Positions 1 to 5,893 of a stretch of DNA of 5,893 bases are shown piece after piece. Positions within the stretch are counted from its first letter, which is position 1. Each line of letters starts with the position of its first letter. Origin of the DNA: Propionibacteriaceae bacterium (GTDB taxonomy: Bacteria; Actinomycetota; Actinomycetes; Propionibacteriales; Propionibacteriaceae); the NCBI GenBank assembly GCA_027346035.1, contig DAIESZ010000170.1, positions 1-5,893 on the forward strand. Direction: 5' to 3'. Both the position numbers and the translations under genes were made by a program. Below the pieces are notes generated by a model. It worked only from the letters and a program-made list of their open reading frames with translations, did not search any database and had not been told where the DNA came from.

Positions 1-498
1 CGTCCGCACCAGGCCGGTCGGCAGCATCTCGACGGTGAGGTCGAGATCGAGGGCGGTGTCGGGGTCCCCGGCGTGGAAGACCACGCGTGCCGCTCCGGCG
101 GCGGCGTCCACCCGAACCACCTCGGACGCCGGCAACACCCCGCCGTTGAGTTCGATGTCGCGCACCACGAACCGGGGGGCCCAGCCGCGTCCGGCGCGGG
201 ATCCCGTGACGCCCGGACGACCCGACCAACCGGTCCACTGTTCGGGGATGATCGACAACCCGTACCCCTCGCCCGGCAGGCCGTTGTGCGTGCCACCCAG
301 GCGGGTGACCCGGACGGCCTCGTCGAATCCGGAGGCGGTGAGTGCGCCGAGCGGATGTCCCCAGTGGACGACCTCGGGCAGTCTCCCGGCGTGAACCCAC
401 AGGACGAGGTCGGTCGCGGGGCCGGCCAGCACGAGGCGGAACGTCGGGCCGCTGGGCGGGGCATCGGGGAGTGTCGTGCCGGGCGTGGGTGTGGACAT
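1..498 (-). CDS. alpha-galactosidase (GH36), N-terminal fragment
   Basis: Partial gene: 166 codons from an ATG at 498 down to the window edge, open throughout. It probably hydrolyses terminal alpha-galactosides such as melibiose or raffinose-type sugars. The visible part matches the N-terminal beta-sandwich domain of actinobacterial GH36 enzymes. The key stretch is at residues 81-110, with the pattern I-I-P-E-(x3)-G-W-x-G-R-P-G-(x2)-G-x-R-(x4)-W-x-P-R-F, which corresponds to the family's conserved LLPE...GW.GRPGL.G.R...W.P.F segment. The catalytic TIM barrel and its acidic residues would lie off the left edge; family members are usually about 700 residues. No signal peptide is seen, so a cytoplasmic enzyme is expected. 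No Shine-Dalgarno precedes the ATG, and a TAnnnT box six bases upstream suggests a leaderless transcript. It is transcribed divergently from the amidohydrolase gene. Family assignment is fairly sure; substrate is inferred. Confidence 0.82.
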   Translation of the reverse strand, partial: MSTPTPGTTLPDAPPSGPTFRLVLAGPATDLVLWVHAGRLPEVVHWGHPLGALTASGFDEAVRVTRLGGTHNGLPGEGYGLSIIPEQWTGWSGRPGVTGSRAGRGWAPRFVVRDIELNGGVLPASEVVRVDAAAGAARVVFHAGDPDTALDLDLTVEMLPTGLVRT

Positions 499-504
499 GG
501 ACCC

Positions 505-534
505 AAAGTATCGATTGCCGGCTACCGATGTCGT
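505..534 (-). promoter_or_regulatory. putative leaderless promoter of the alpha-galactosidase gene
   Basis: Read on the minus strand, a -35-like ACGACA (plus coordinates 529-534, four of six to TTGACA) is followed after 18 bp by TACTTT (505-510), which fits the actinobacterial -10 form TAnnnT. Only six bases (GGGTCC) separate the -10 box from the ATG at 498. This places the transcription start on or next to the start codon and agrees with the lack of a ribosome binding site. This is inferred from sequence alone. Confidence 0.5.
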
Positions 535-570
535 TGACGCGGGGGTCGTGAGCCGAGGATCGACAGGGAC

Positions 571-586
571 GGACACGGGCGTGTCC
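571..586. promoter_or_regulatory. inverted repeat, possible operator in the divergent region
   Basis: GGACACG-GG-CGTGTCC is a perfect 7-bp inverted repeat around a 2-bp centre. It lies between the divergent galactosidase and amidohydrolase genes, about 100 bp upstream of the amidohydrolase start. Its size and symmetry suit a dimeric regulator, and no regulator gene is in view. A weak promoter-like pair just upstream (TTGACG 534-539, GAGGAT 555-560, 15-bp spacing) would put the site near a plus-strand transcription start. In this GC-rich sequence chance is a real alternative. Confidence 0.3.
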
Positions 587-687
587 CGGTGTGGGAGCGG
601 CAGCCTGCGGCAACCCGGCCGCGGGTCGGCGGGTCGTGCTTGACTCGGTGGGGACCCGAAGCCGGGCCCGGAGAGGACGGTGCCGCG

Positions 688-1944
688 ATGAGCGTGGGCA
701 GACTGTTGGCGAATGTCGAGTCGATCGAGTCCTGGCAGGTGGATCTCTACCGCCATCTGCACTCCCATCCGGAACTCAGCTTCCAGGAGCGGGAGACCGC
801 CGTGACGGTGGGGCGCCACCTCCGGGACGCCGGTTTCGCGGTGCAGGAGGTCGGGGGCGGGGTCGTCGGCGTCCTGCGTCACGGTGCCGGCCCCACCGTG
901 TTGGTGCGCGCCGACATGGACGCCCTGCCGGTGCTGGAGGACACCGGCCTGCCCTACGCGTCGACCCGCACCATGGTCGACGCGTCAGGGGCGACGGTGC
1001 CGGTCATGCACGCCTGCGGCCACGACATGCACGTCGCCGCGGCGGTCGGAGCGGCCGCGCTGTTCGCCGCCGATCGGTCGGCCTGGCGGGGCACCTACAT
1101 CGCGCTGTTCCAGCCGGCGGAGGAGAACGCGGGTGGCGCCCGGGCCATGGTCGACGCGGGACTGGTCAGCCTCGTGCCGAGGCCCGACGTGTGTCTCGGG
1201 CAGCACGTGCTGACGTTCCCGGACGCCGGTCAGGTGGGCACCCGCCGCGGCCCGATGCTGTCGACGGCCGCGAGCATCCGGGTCGTCGTCCACGGTTCCG
1301 GGTCGCACGGGTCGATGCCGCACCTTTCGGTCGACCCGGTCGTGCTCGCCTCGTCCATCGTGATGCGGCTGCAGACGATCGTGTCGCGGGAGGTGTCGCC
1401 GTTCGACTTCGCGGTCGTCACGGTCGGTAGCATCACCGCCGGTAGCACGGCGAACATCATCCCGGCCTCGGCGCGACTGCTCCTCAACATCCGGGCCTAC
1501 GACGCCCAGGTGCGCGACCACCTCGTCGAGGCCATCTCGCGGATGGTCCGTGCAGAATGCGCGGCCTCCCGCGCGCCCCGCGAGCCCGAGATCGAGGTCT
1601 ACGACACCTACCCGCTCACCGACAACGATCCGGCGGTGACCGACAGGGTGACCGCGGCGTTCCTCGACCACTTCGGCCGCGAGCGGGTGGTGGCCGAGAT
1701 GCCCCCGGCCACCGCGTCGGAGGACTTCAGCACGATACCCGGCGCGTTCGGCGCGCCCTACACCTACTGGGGGTTCGGCGGGTTCCCGAGTGGTGGTCCG
1801 AGCGTGCCCAACCACAACCCGGGGTTCGCGCCGGTCATCCAACCGACGCTGCGCACCGGCACCGAGGCACTGGTCGTGGCCGCGATGGCCTATCTGGACG
1901 CCGATGCCGACGTACCGTCGGTTCGGGGGGCCGATGGCCGCTGA
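688..1944 (+). CDS. M20-family amidohydrolase (N-acyl-amino-acid / hippurate hydrolase-like)
   Basis: A 418-residue cytoplasmic metallo-amidohydrolase of the M20 (AbgB/HipO/IAA-amino acid hydrolase-like) group. These enzymes cleave N-acyl or N-aroyl amino acids to the free amino acid and an acid; the actual substrate cannot be read from the sequence. Family signatures appear in order: HxHPELSFQE (residues 25-34), VRADMDALPV (73-82), MHACGHDMH (107-115), LFQPAEEN-x-GGA (140-151), GQHV (171-174), the G-S-H-G-SMPH dimerisation-domain segment, a SEDF motif, and NHNPGF near the C-terminus. Likely metal ligands are Cys110, His112, Glu145 or Glu146, His173 and His376, so the active site looks complete. 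Length is normal for the family. The ATG at 688 is chosen because GGAGAGGA (670-677) lies ten bases upstream and the family's N-terminal helix begins at once. A GTG at 589 would add 33 unrelated residues. It may be co-transcribed with the membrane-protein gene downstream. Confidence 0.92.
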   Translation: MSVGRLLANVESIESWQVDLYRHLHSHPELSFQERETAVTVGRHLRDAGFAVQEVGGGVVGVLRHGAGPTVLVRADMDALPVLEDTGLPYASTRTMVDASGATVPVMHACGHDMHVAAAVGAAALFAADRSAWRGTYIALFQPAEENAGGARAMVDAGLVSLVPRPDVCLGQHVLTFPDAGQVGTRRGPMLSTAASIRVVVHGSGSHGSMPHLSVDPVVLASSIVMRLQTIVSREVSPFDFAVVTVGSITAGSTANIIPASARLLLNIRAYDAQVRDHLVEAISRMVRAECAASRAPREPEIEVYDTYPLTDNDPAVTDRVTAAFLDHFGRERVVAEMPPATASEDFSTIPGAFGAPYTYWGFGGFPSGGPSVPNHNPGFAPVIQPTLRTGTEALVVAAMAYLDADADVPSVRGADGR

Positions 1945-1986
1945 CGTGCCGGTGGTGTGCGTGCGAGACTTGCCTGGGCCGGACGG

Positions 1987-2012
1987 GACGGGCCGCGAGG
2001 ACGGGCCGCGAG
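1987..2012. repeat. 13-bp tandem direct repeat, two perfect copies
   Basis: GACGGGCCGCGAG occurs twice back to back (1987-1999 and 2000-2012), with a further partial GACGG just before (1982-1986). It sits in the 107-bp gap between the amidohydrolase stop and the membrane-protein start. Such a repeat can arise by replication slippage. No binding-site role can be shown. Confidence 0.75.
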
Positions 2013-2037
2013 GTCATGGCCCTTCCGAGGACCAGCA

Positions 2038-2075
2038 GGGAGGTGCGCGTCGTGCCCCATGAGGTGAGTCTCATG
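2038..2075 (+). promoter_or_regulatory. two overlapping start regions for the TRIC-family gene
   Basis: GGGAGG (2038-2043) serves GTG 2052 and GAGGTGA (2061-2067) serves ATG 2073, both in the same frame. Between them, in another frame, ATG-AGG-TGA (2060-2068) is a two-codon open frame that embeds the second Shine-Dalgarno. Which start is used cannot be settled from sequence. Confidence 0.5.
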
Positions 2076-2741
2076 TTCCACATCGTCGATCTCACCGGAG
2101 TGTTGCTCAACGCCATCATCGGCGGTCTCGTGGCCCGAGAGCACCGGTTCGACATCGTCGGGTTCGTCCTCCTCGCGATCGTGTCCGCCCTCGGCGGGGG
2201 CATGCTCCGCGACGTCCTGCTCCAGGCCGGGCGCCCCCTCGCGCTGACCGACCCGCAGTACCTCCTGGTCGCCCTCGCCGGGGCGGTGATCGCCTACGTC
2301 GTCAACGTCCAGGGTCGCGTCTGGAACGTCCTCTTCCCGATCGCGGACGCCCTGGCCCTCGGCACCTGGGCGGCGACCGGGGCGACGAGGTCCCTGCAGG
2401 TGGGGGTCGGCTGGCTGCCGGCCATGTTGCTCGGCCTGGCCACCGCGGTGGGGGGCGGGTCGATCCGTGACGTCGCCGTCGGCCGCGTGCCGGCGATCTT
2501 CGGCGGCAACAAGCTGTACGCCATCCCGGCGATGCTGTCGGCCGGGATCGTCGTGGCCGCACACGGGCTGGGCCTGTCGAGCCAGAACGGGCTGATCGCC
2601 GCGACCGTTGTCGGGGCGGGTCTGGCGCTCGGCGCGCACGTGTTCGGGTGGAGCGTTCCGGTGCACGGTGACGGCACGATGAGCGTCGTGAAGGAGCGCC
2701 TGGGCCAACGCGCCCGGCCGGGCTGGCGACACCGTCGTTGA
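2052..2741 (+). CDS. TRIC / UPF0126 family seven-helix membrane protein
   Basis: A 229-residue integral membrane protein of the TRIC (trimeric intracellular cation channel) family, formerly UPF0126 or YicG/YadS-like. Prokaryotic members are described as trimeric cation channels; other small-solute roles have also been suggested, so the substrate is open. The family's two homologous three-helix halves plus a final helix are visible. Each half carries the hallmark GGG-x-x-RD: GGGMLRD at residues 48-54 and GGGSIRD at 134-140. Other family features are FPIADALALG (95-104) and VPAIFGGNKLY (146-156). Charged residues are concentrated in loops and the tail. Two starts are credible: GTG 2052, with GGGAGG (2038-2043) eight bases upstream, and ATG 2073, with GAGGTGA (2061-2067) upstream, which would give 222 residues. 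I prefer 2052 for its stronger Shine-Dalgarno, but ATG 2073 is nearly as good. A hairpin terminator follows the stop. Confidence 0.9.
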   Translation: MPHEVSLMFHIVDLTGVLLNAIIGGLVAREHRFDIVGFVLLAIVSALGGGMLRDVLLQAGRPLALTDPQYLLVALAGAVIAYVVNVQGRVWNVLFPIADALALGTWAATGATRSLQVGVGWLPAMLLGLATAVGGGSIRDVAVGRVPAIFGGNKLYAIPAMLSAGIVVAAHGLGLSSQNGLIAATVVGAGLALGAHVFGWSVPVHGDGTMSVVKERLGQRARPGWRHRR

Positions 2742-2747
2742 GAGCAT

Positions 2748-2763
2748 GCCCCCGGGGGTTTTT
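2748..2763 (+). terminator. rho-independent-like terminator after the TRIC-family gene
   Basis: Seven bases after the TGA stop, CCCCCGGGGG (2749-2758) is followed directly by five Ts (2759-2763). A hairpin would have CCC/GGG pairs around a tight CCGG loop, and G2748 could wobble-pair with T2759. The stem is short but all GC, the T-run is clean, and the position at the end of a gene is right. It would isolate the mutA-mutB unit from upstream transcription. Confidence 0.55.
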
Positions 2764-2834
2764 ATCGGTGTTTTGCCTTGTCGTAGCCCTACTGGAAAGT
2801 GGACCCCCATGGCCCTGAGGAACGCCCGCACCGG

Positions 2835-2847
2835 TAGCGTGGGTGCC
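2835..2847 (+). promoter_or_regulatory. mutA: putative leaderless -10 promoter element of mutA
   Basis: TAGCGT (2835-2840) fits TAnnnT and ends seven bases (GGGTGCC) before the ATG at 2848, the spacing expected of a leaderless start. No Shine-Dalgarno lies before this ATG. The -35 region is poor (CTGAGG at 2815-2820, only 14 bp away). The layout closely mirrors the galactosidase promoter (TACTTT-GGGTCC-ATG). This is an inference from pattern. Confidence 0.45.
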
Positions 2848-4590
2848 ATGACCGAATCACCGCTGTCATTGGCCGGTGACTTCGCCCAGCCCACGAGGGA
2901 ACAGTGGGAGATCGAGGTCCTCAAGGTCCTCAACCGGCGTCGTCCACCAGGTAAGGAACTCACCCTCGACCAGGCCATGGCCCGGTTGCGCACCACCACC
3001 GTCGACGGCCTCAGCATCGACCCGCTCTACGTCGACACCGACCAGCCACTCGGATACCCGGGCGTCATGCCCTTCACCCGTGGCACCAAGGTCAAGTCCG
3101 GCGCCATGGCCGGGTGGGACGTCGCGTCGCTGCACGAGGACCCCGACGTCGCCTTCTCCAACGACGAGGTGCTGCGTGACCTCGCCAACGGCGCGACGAG
3201 CATCTGGGCACGCGTCGATCCCGACGCGATCGACCCCGCCGACCTCGCCGGCGTGTTCGCCGGCGTCCGGCCCGAATTGGCTCCCTTGCGAGTATCGAGC
3301 CGAACCGACCAGGACACCGCGGCGATGGCTCTCGCAGACTTCTGGCGGGCCGGCGGCCGGGCCGCAGAGGTCATGGGCAACCTGGGGCTCGACGCGATGA
3401 GCCTCGCGGTGCTCCACGGCACGGCGCCCGACCTGACACCTCACCGGGTGTGGGTGGCACGGGCCCAGAAGGAGTTCCCGAAGGCCAGGGCGCTGGTCGT
3501 CGACACCCTCGCGCTCCACAACGCCGGCGCGGGCGACGTCGACGAGGTGGCCTACGCGATCGCCACCGGCGTCGAATACCTGCGTGACCTCGCCGACGCG
3601 GGTGTCACGCCCACGGACGCGGCCCGGCAGATCCTGTTCCGGCTGGCGGCCACCGACGACCAATTCACCACAATCGCCAAGTTCCGCGCCCTGCGGCGGC
3701 TCTGGGCGCGGGTGCTCGAGGTGGTGGGGGTGCCGGAGGCGCTGCGCGGCGCCGTCACCCACGCGGTGACCAGTTGGCGGATGATCACCCGTGACGACCC
3801 CTACGTCAACCTGCTGCGCGGCACCATAGCCGCCTTCGCGGCTGCGGTCGGTGACGCGGAGATCGTCACCGTCCTGCCGTTCGACGCGGCCCACGGGCTG
3901 CCGACCAAGGCGTCACGGCGCTTCGCCCGCAACACCCAACTCCTCGCGATGGAGGAGTCGAACATCGGCCGGGTCAACGACCCGGCCGGCGGGTCGTACT
4001 ACGTCGAGGAACTCACTGCCCGGATCGCCGAGAAGGCCTGGACGAAGTTCCAGGCGCTGGAGAAGTCAGGCGGCATGAGCGCAGCCGTCGTCACCGGCGC
4101 GGTCCGCGACCAGATCGCCGCCACCTCGGCCGAACGGGCCACCCGACTGGCCACTCGCAAGCAGCCGATCACCGGTGTCAGCGCGTTCCCGCTGCGGTCA
4201 GAGCCGCCGGTCGAGGTGCGACCGCGTCCCGAGGCGCCGGCCGCCGGTGGGCTCGTCCCACACCGTGACGGCGAGGTGTTCGAGGGGCTGCGAGACCGTT
4301 CGGCCCGCGCCGCCGACAGCACGGTGTTCCTCGCCTGCCTCGGCGAGCGTCGCGACTTCGGTCCCCGCGAGCAGTTCACCAGCAACCTCTGCCTGGTCGG
4401 TGGCCTGACCGTCGGTGAGAGCGAGGGCGGGACGCCGGTCGAGATCGTCGCCCGGGTCACCGAGGCCGGGGCGCGGATGGTGATCCTGTGCTCGTCGGCG
4501 AGGGTCTACGCGGCACAGGCCGTCGACGTCGCGAGGGCACTCAAACGGGCGGGAGTCCCGACGGTGCACATCGCCGGCCGCAAGGCCTAG
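2848..4590 (+). CDS. mutA: methylmalonyl-CoA mutase small subunit MutA, truncated by in-frame TAG
   Basis: Encodes 580 residues of the small (beta) subunit of heterodimeric methylmalonyl-CoA mutase, which pairs with MutB. In this enzyme type MutA is structural and does not bind cobalamin. Visible signatures include GYPGVMPFTRGT (residues 69-80), HNAGAGDVDE (224-233), the SW-R-(x2)-TR-x-DPYVN-(x2)-RG segment (309-325), the ARNTQ...NIGRVNDPAGGSYYVE region (360-387), HRD-x-EVFE (472-479) and the cobalamin-domain-like C-terminal fold from about 490 (FLACLGERRDFG). The frame stops at TAG 4588-4590, but the same frame then continues with 35 codons of recognisable MutA C-terminus to TGA 4696-4698. 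The intact gene would be 616 codons, within the usual 615-640. The truncated protein lacks the last strand and C-terminal helix, so folding may be impaired. ATG 2848 is chosen because homology begins there and a leaderless -10 precedes it. ATG 2809, with GGAAAG upstream, would add 13 residues. Confidence 0.9.
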   Translation: MTESPLSLAGDFAQPTREQWEIEVLKVLNRRRPPGKELTLDQAMARLRTTTVDGLSIDPLYVDTDQPLGYPGVMPFTRGTKVKSGAMAGWDVASLHEDPDVAFSNDEVLRDLANGATSIWARVDPDAIDPADLAGVFAGVRPELAPLRVSSRTDQDTAAMALADFWRAGGRAAEVMGNLGLDAMSLAVLHGTAPDLTPHRVWVARAQKEFPKARALVVDTLALHNAGAGDVDEVAYAIATGVEYLRDLADAGVTPTDAARQILFRLAATDDQFTTIAKFRALRRLWARVLEVVGVPEALRGAVTHAVTSWRMITRDDPYVNLLRGTIAAFAAAVGDAEIVTVLPFDAAHGLPTKASRRFARNTQLLAMEESNIGRVNDPAGGSYYVEELTARIAEKAWTKFQALEKSGGMSAAVVTGAVRDQIAATSAERATRLATRKQPITGVSAFPLRSEPPVEVRPRPEAPAAGGLVPHRDGEVFEGLRDRSARAADSTVFLACLGERRDFGPREQFTSNLCLVGGLTVGESEGGTPVEIVARVTEAGARMVILCSSARVYAAQAVDVARALKRAGVPTVHIAGRKA

Positions 4591-4698
4591 ACCGGTTCCG
4601 ACGAGGCCGATGACGTGATCGACGGTGAGGTCTTCGACGGCATGAACGTCGTCGACTTCCTCACCTCCACCCTCGAACGGTTGGGAGCAGCGCAGTGA
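4591..4698 (+). pseudogene. mutA: detached C-terminal remnant of mutA, in frame after the TAG
   Basis: These 35 codons plus TGA continue the mutA frame without shift. They include [16 protein letters not shown] and a helix ending in LERLGAAQ, the conserved C-terminus of MutA; from memory the P. shermanii protein ends in a closely similar VVDTLSSTLDILGVAK. The reading frame has kept its coding character, so the TAG looks recent or erroneous. A GTG at 4615, eight bases after GAGG (4603-4606), could in principle restart translation to give a 27-residue peptide that ends at the mutB overlap. I treat it as part of mutA rather than a gene of its own. Confidence 0.88.
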
Positions 4699-5893
4699 CC
4701 AGCATTCCGAAGTTCGACAGCGTCCCGTTGGGAGAACCGATCGTCCCGGCGGACGCCGCCACGCGGTTCCAGTCCGTCAAGGACTCCCAGGGAACCTACA
4801 GCGAGGGTTGGCAGACCCCTGAGCACATCCTTGTGCCGCCGCTGTTCGATGCCGGCGCCTACCAGGGCATCGATTTCCTGCACAGCTACGCTGCCGGGAT
4901 CCCGCCGTTCCTGCACGGCCCCTACGCGACCATGTACGTCAACCAGCCGTGGACGATCCGCCAGTACGCCGGGTTCTCGACCGCCGAGGAGTCGAACGCG
5001 TTCTATCGCCGCAACCTCGCGTCCGGGCAGAAGGGATTGTCGATCGCGTTCGACCTCGCCACCCACCGCGGCTACGACTCCGACCATCCCCGCGTGACCG
5101 GCGACGTCGGCATGGCGGGCGTGGCGATCGATTCGATCCTCGACATGCGGCAACTGTTCGACGGCATCCCGCTCGACCAGATGTCGGTGTCGATGACGAT
5201 GAACGGTGCGGTGCTGCCGGTGCTCGCGCTCTACGTCGTGGCCGCAGAGGAGCAGGGCGTCACGCCGGAACGGTTGGCCGGGACCATCCAGAACGACATC
5301 CTCAAGGAGTTCATGGTCCGCAACACCTACATCTACCCGCCCCTGCCCTCGATGCGGATCATCTCCGACATCTTCGCGTTCACCAGCGCGAACATGCCGA
5401 AGTTCAACTCGATCTCGATCTCCGGCTACCACATGCAGGAGGCCGGAGCCACGGCCGACATCGAGATGGCCTACACGCTGGCCGACGGCGTCGAGTACAT
5501 CCGTGCCGGCGAATCGGTGGGCCTCAAGGTCGACCAGTTCGCCCCGCGGCTCAGCTTCTTCTGGGCGATTGGTATGAACTTCTTCATGGAGGTCGCCAAG
5601 ATGCGGGCGGCCCGGCTCGTGTGGGCCAAGCTGGTCAGGCAGTTCGGGCCCTCCAACCCGAAGTCGATGTCGCTGCGCACCCACTCGCAGACCTCCGGCT
5701 GGTCGCTCACCGCCCAGGACGTCTACAACAACGTGATGCGCACCTGCCTCGAGGCGATGGCCGCCACCCAGGGCCACACCCAGTCGCTGCACACCAACGC
5801 CCTCGACGAGGCGATCGCCCTTCCCACGGACTTCTCCGCGCGCATCGCCCGCAACACCCAGTTGCTCATCCAGCAGGAGTCGGGCACCACCCG
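4695..5893 (+). CDS. mutB: methylmalonyl-CoA mutase large subunit MutB, N-terminal part
   Basis: Open to the right edge: 399 codons plus two bases, about half of the usual 730-residue catalytic subunit. With adenosylcobalamin the enzyme interconverts succinyl-CoA and (R)-methylmalonyl-CoA by radical rearrangement, in propionate production or use. The visible part is the substrate-binding TIM barrel: [20 protein letters not shown] (75-94), [17 protein letters not shown] (118-134), [10 protein letters not shown] (164-173), [20 protein letters not shown] (196-215), [10 protein letters not shown] (243-252) and [17 protein letters not shown]. Tyr77, Tyr91, Arg209, Tyr245 and His246 sit at a constant +2 offset from P. 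shermanii Tyr75, Tyr89, Arg207, Tyr243 and His244, the known active-site residues. The cobalamin-binding domain (DxHxxG) is beyond the edge. GTG 4695 overlaps the ancestral mutA TGA by 4 nt and has GGGAG (4683-4687) seven bases upstream, which implies translational coupling. Residue 291 is Ala where I expect Gly. Confidence 0.96.
   Translation, partial: MTSIPKFDSVPLGEPIVPADAATRFQSVKDSQGTYSEGWQTPEHILVPPLFDAGAYQGIDFLHSYAAGIPPFLHGPYATMYVNQPWTIRQYAGFSTAEESNAFYRRNLASGQKGLSIAFDLATHRGYDSDHPRVTGDVGMAGVAIDSILDMRQLFDGIPLDQMSVSMTMNGAVLPVLALYVVAAEEQGVTPERLAGTIQNDILKEFMVRNTYIYPPLPSMRIISDIFAFTSANMPKFNSISISGYHMQEAGATADIEMAYTLADGVEYIRAGESVGLKVDQFAPRLSFFWAIGMNFFMEVAKMRAARLVWAKLVRQFGPSNPKSMSLRTHSQTSGWSLTAQDVYNNVMRTCLEAMAATQGHTQSLHTNALDEAIALPTDFSARIARNTQLLIQQESGTT

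Noticed and set aside
613..671. Small GC palindromes ACCCG-GCCG-CGGGT (613-626) and CCGGGCCCGG (662-671)
   Set aside because: Short all-GC symmetries are expected by chance at this base composition and nothing about their placement is specific, though the second does touch the amidohydrolase binding site.
589..687. Upstream GTG start extending the amidohydrolase by 33 residues
   Set aside because: The extension has no family similarity, covers intergenic palindromes and lacks a binding site, whereas ATG 688 has GGAGAGGA ten bases upstream.
2746..2847. Earlier mutA starts at GTG/ATG-like codon 2746 or ATG 2809
   Set aside because: 2746 begins inside the terminator hairpin. 2809 has a modest GGAAAG and cannot be excluded, but its 13 extra residues look unlike MutA and the -10-like box sits after it.
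2742..2847. Cobalamin riboswitch upstream of mutA
   Set aside because: The gap is only 106 bp, with a terminator at its start and no B12-box-like conserved core. The mutA start appears leaderless, leaving no room for an aptamer.
1890..3017. Minus-strand open frame of 375 codons opposite the TRIC gene and the mutA start
   Set aside because: It spans two real genes, a terminator and an intergenic gap, and its composition is antisense-like with no recognisable domain.
4588..4590. TAG read as pyrrolysine or another programmed recoding
   Set aside because: Pyrrolysine use is confined to a few methylamine-related lineages, no downstream stem or signal is apparent, and MutA has no known need for it. 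Simple mutation or error is more likely.
4587..5792. Long minus-strand open frame of 401 codons opposite mutB
   Set aside because: It is low-complexity, rich in Arg, His, Val and Gly, and is the usual antisense artefact of a GC-rich gene. The plus strand encodes unmistakable MutB.

Overview
This 5.9 kb, strongly GC-rich window looks like the chromosome of an actinobacterium. GC-ending codons dominate, one or two genes start with GTG, and the mutA-mutB arrangement is typical of the phylum. From memory, the MutA and MutB proteins read closest to those of propionibacteria (Propionibacterium shermanii/freudenreichii), so a member of the Propionibacteriales is my best guess. That placement is inference; no search was run.

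Layout. Positions 1-498 (minus strand) hold the N-terminal quarter of a GH36 alpha-galactosidase that runs off the left edge. A 189-bp divergent intergenic region (499-687) carries a probable leaderless promoter for that gene and a 7-bp-arm palindrome. On the plus strand follow an M20-family amidohydrolase (688-1944) and, after 107 bp containing a 13-bp tandem repeat, a TRIC/UPF0126-type seven-helix membrane protein (2052-2741). A short C5G5-T5 hairpin terminator directly after its stop separates these genes from the next unit. That unit encodes methylmalonyl-CoA mutase: small subunit mutA from 2848, and large subunit mutB from 4695 to the right edge, where it is cut at codon 399.

The most notable observation is in mutA. 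It stops at an in-frame TAG (4588-4590), yet the same frame continues for another 35 codons that spell the canonical C-terminus of MutA. It ends in a TGA (4696-4698) that overlaps the mutB GTG start by 4 nt (GTGA). mutA is therefore broken by what looks like a single nonsense substitution, or a sequencing/assembly error, very near its end, while everything downstream remains intact. 

In function, MutA and MutB form the heterodimeric adenosylcobalamin-dependent mutase that interconverts succinyl-CoA and methylmalonyl-CoA in propionate fermentation or catabolism. The amidohydrolase, the TRIC-like channel and the galactosidase are ordinary accessory metabolism and transport genes with no evident pathway link to it. 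I see no phage, CRISPR, transposon or RNA genes, and no new multigene system.
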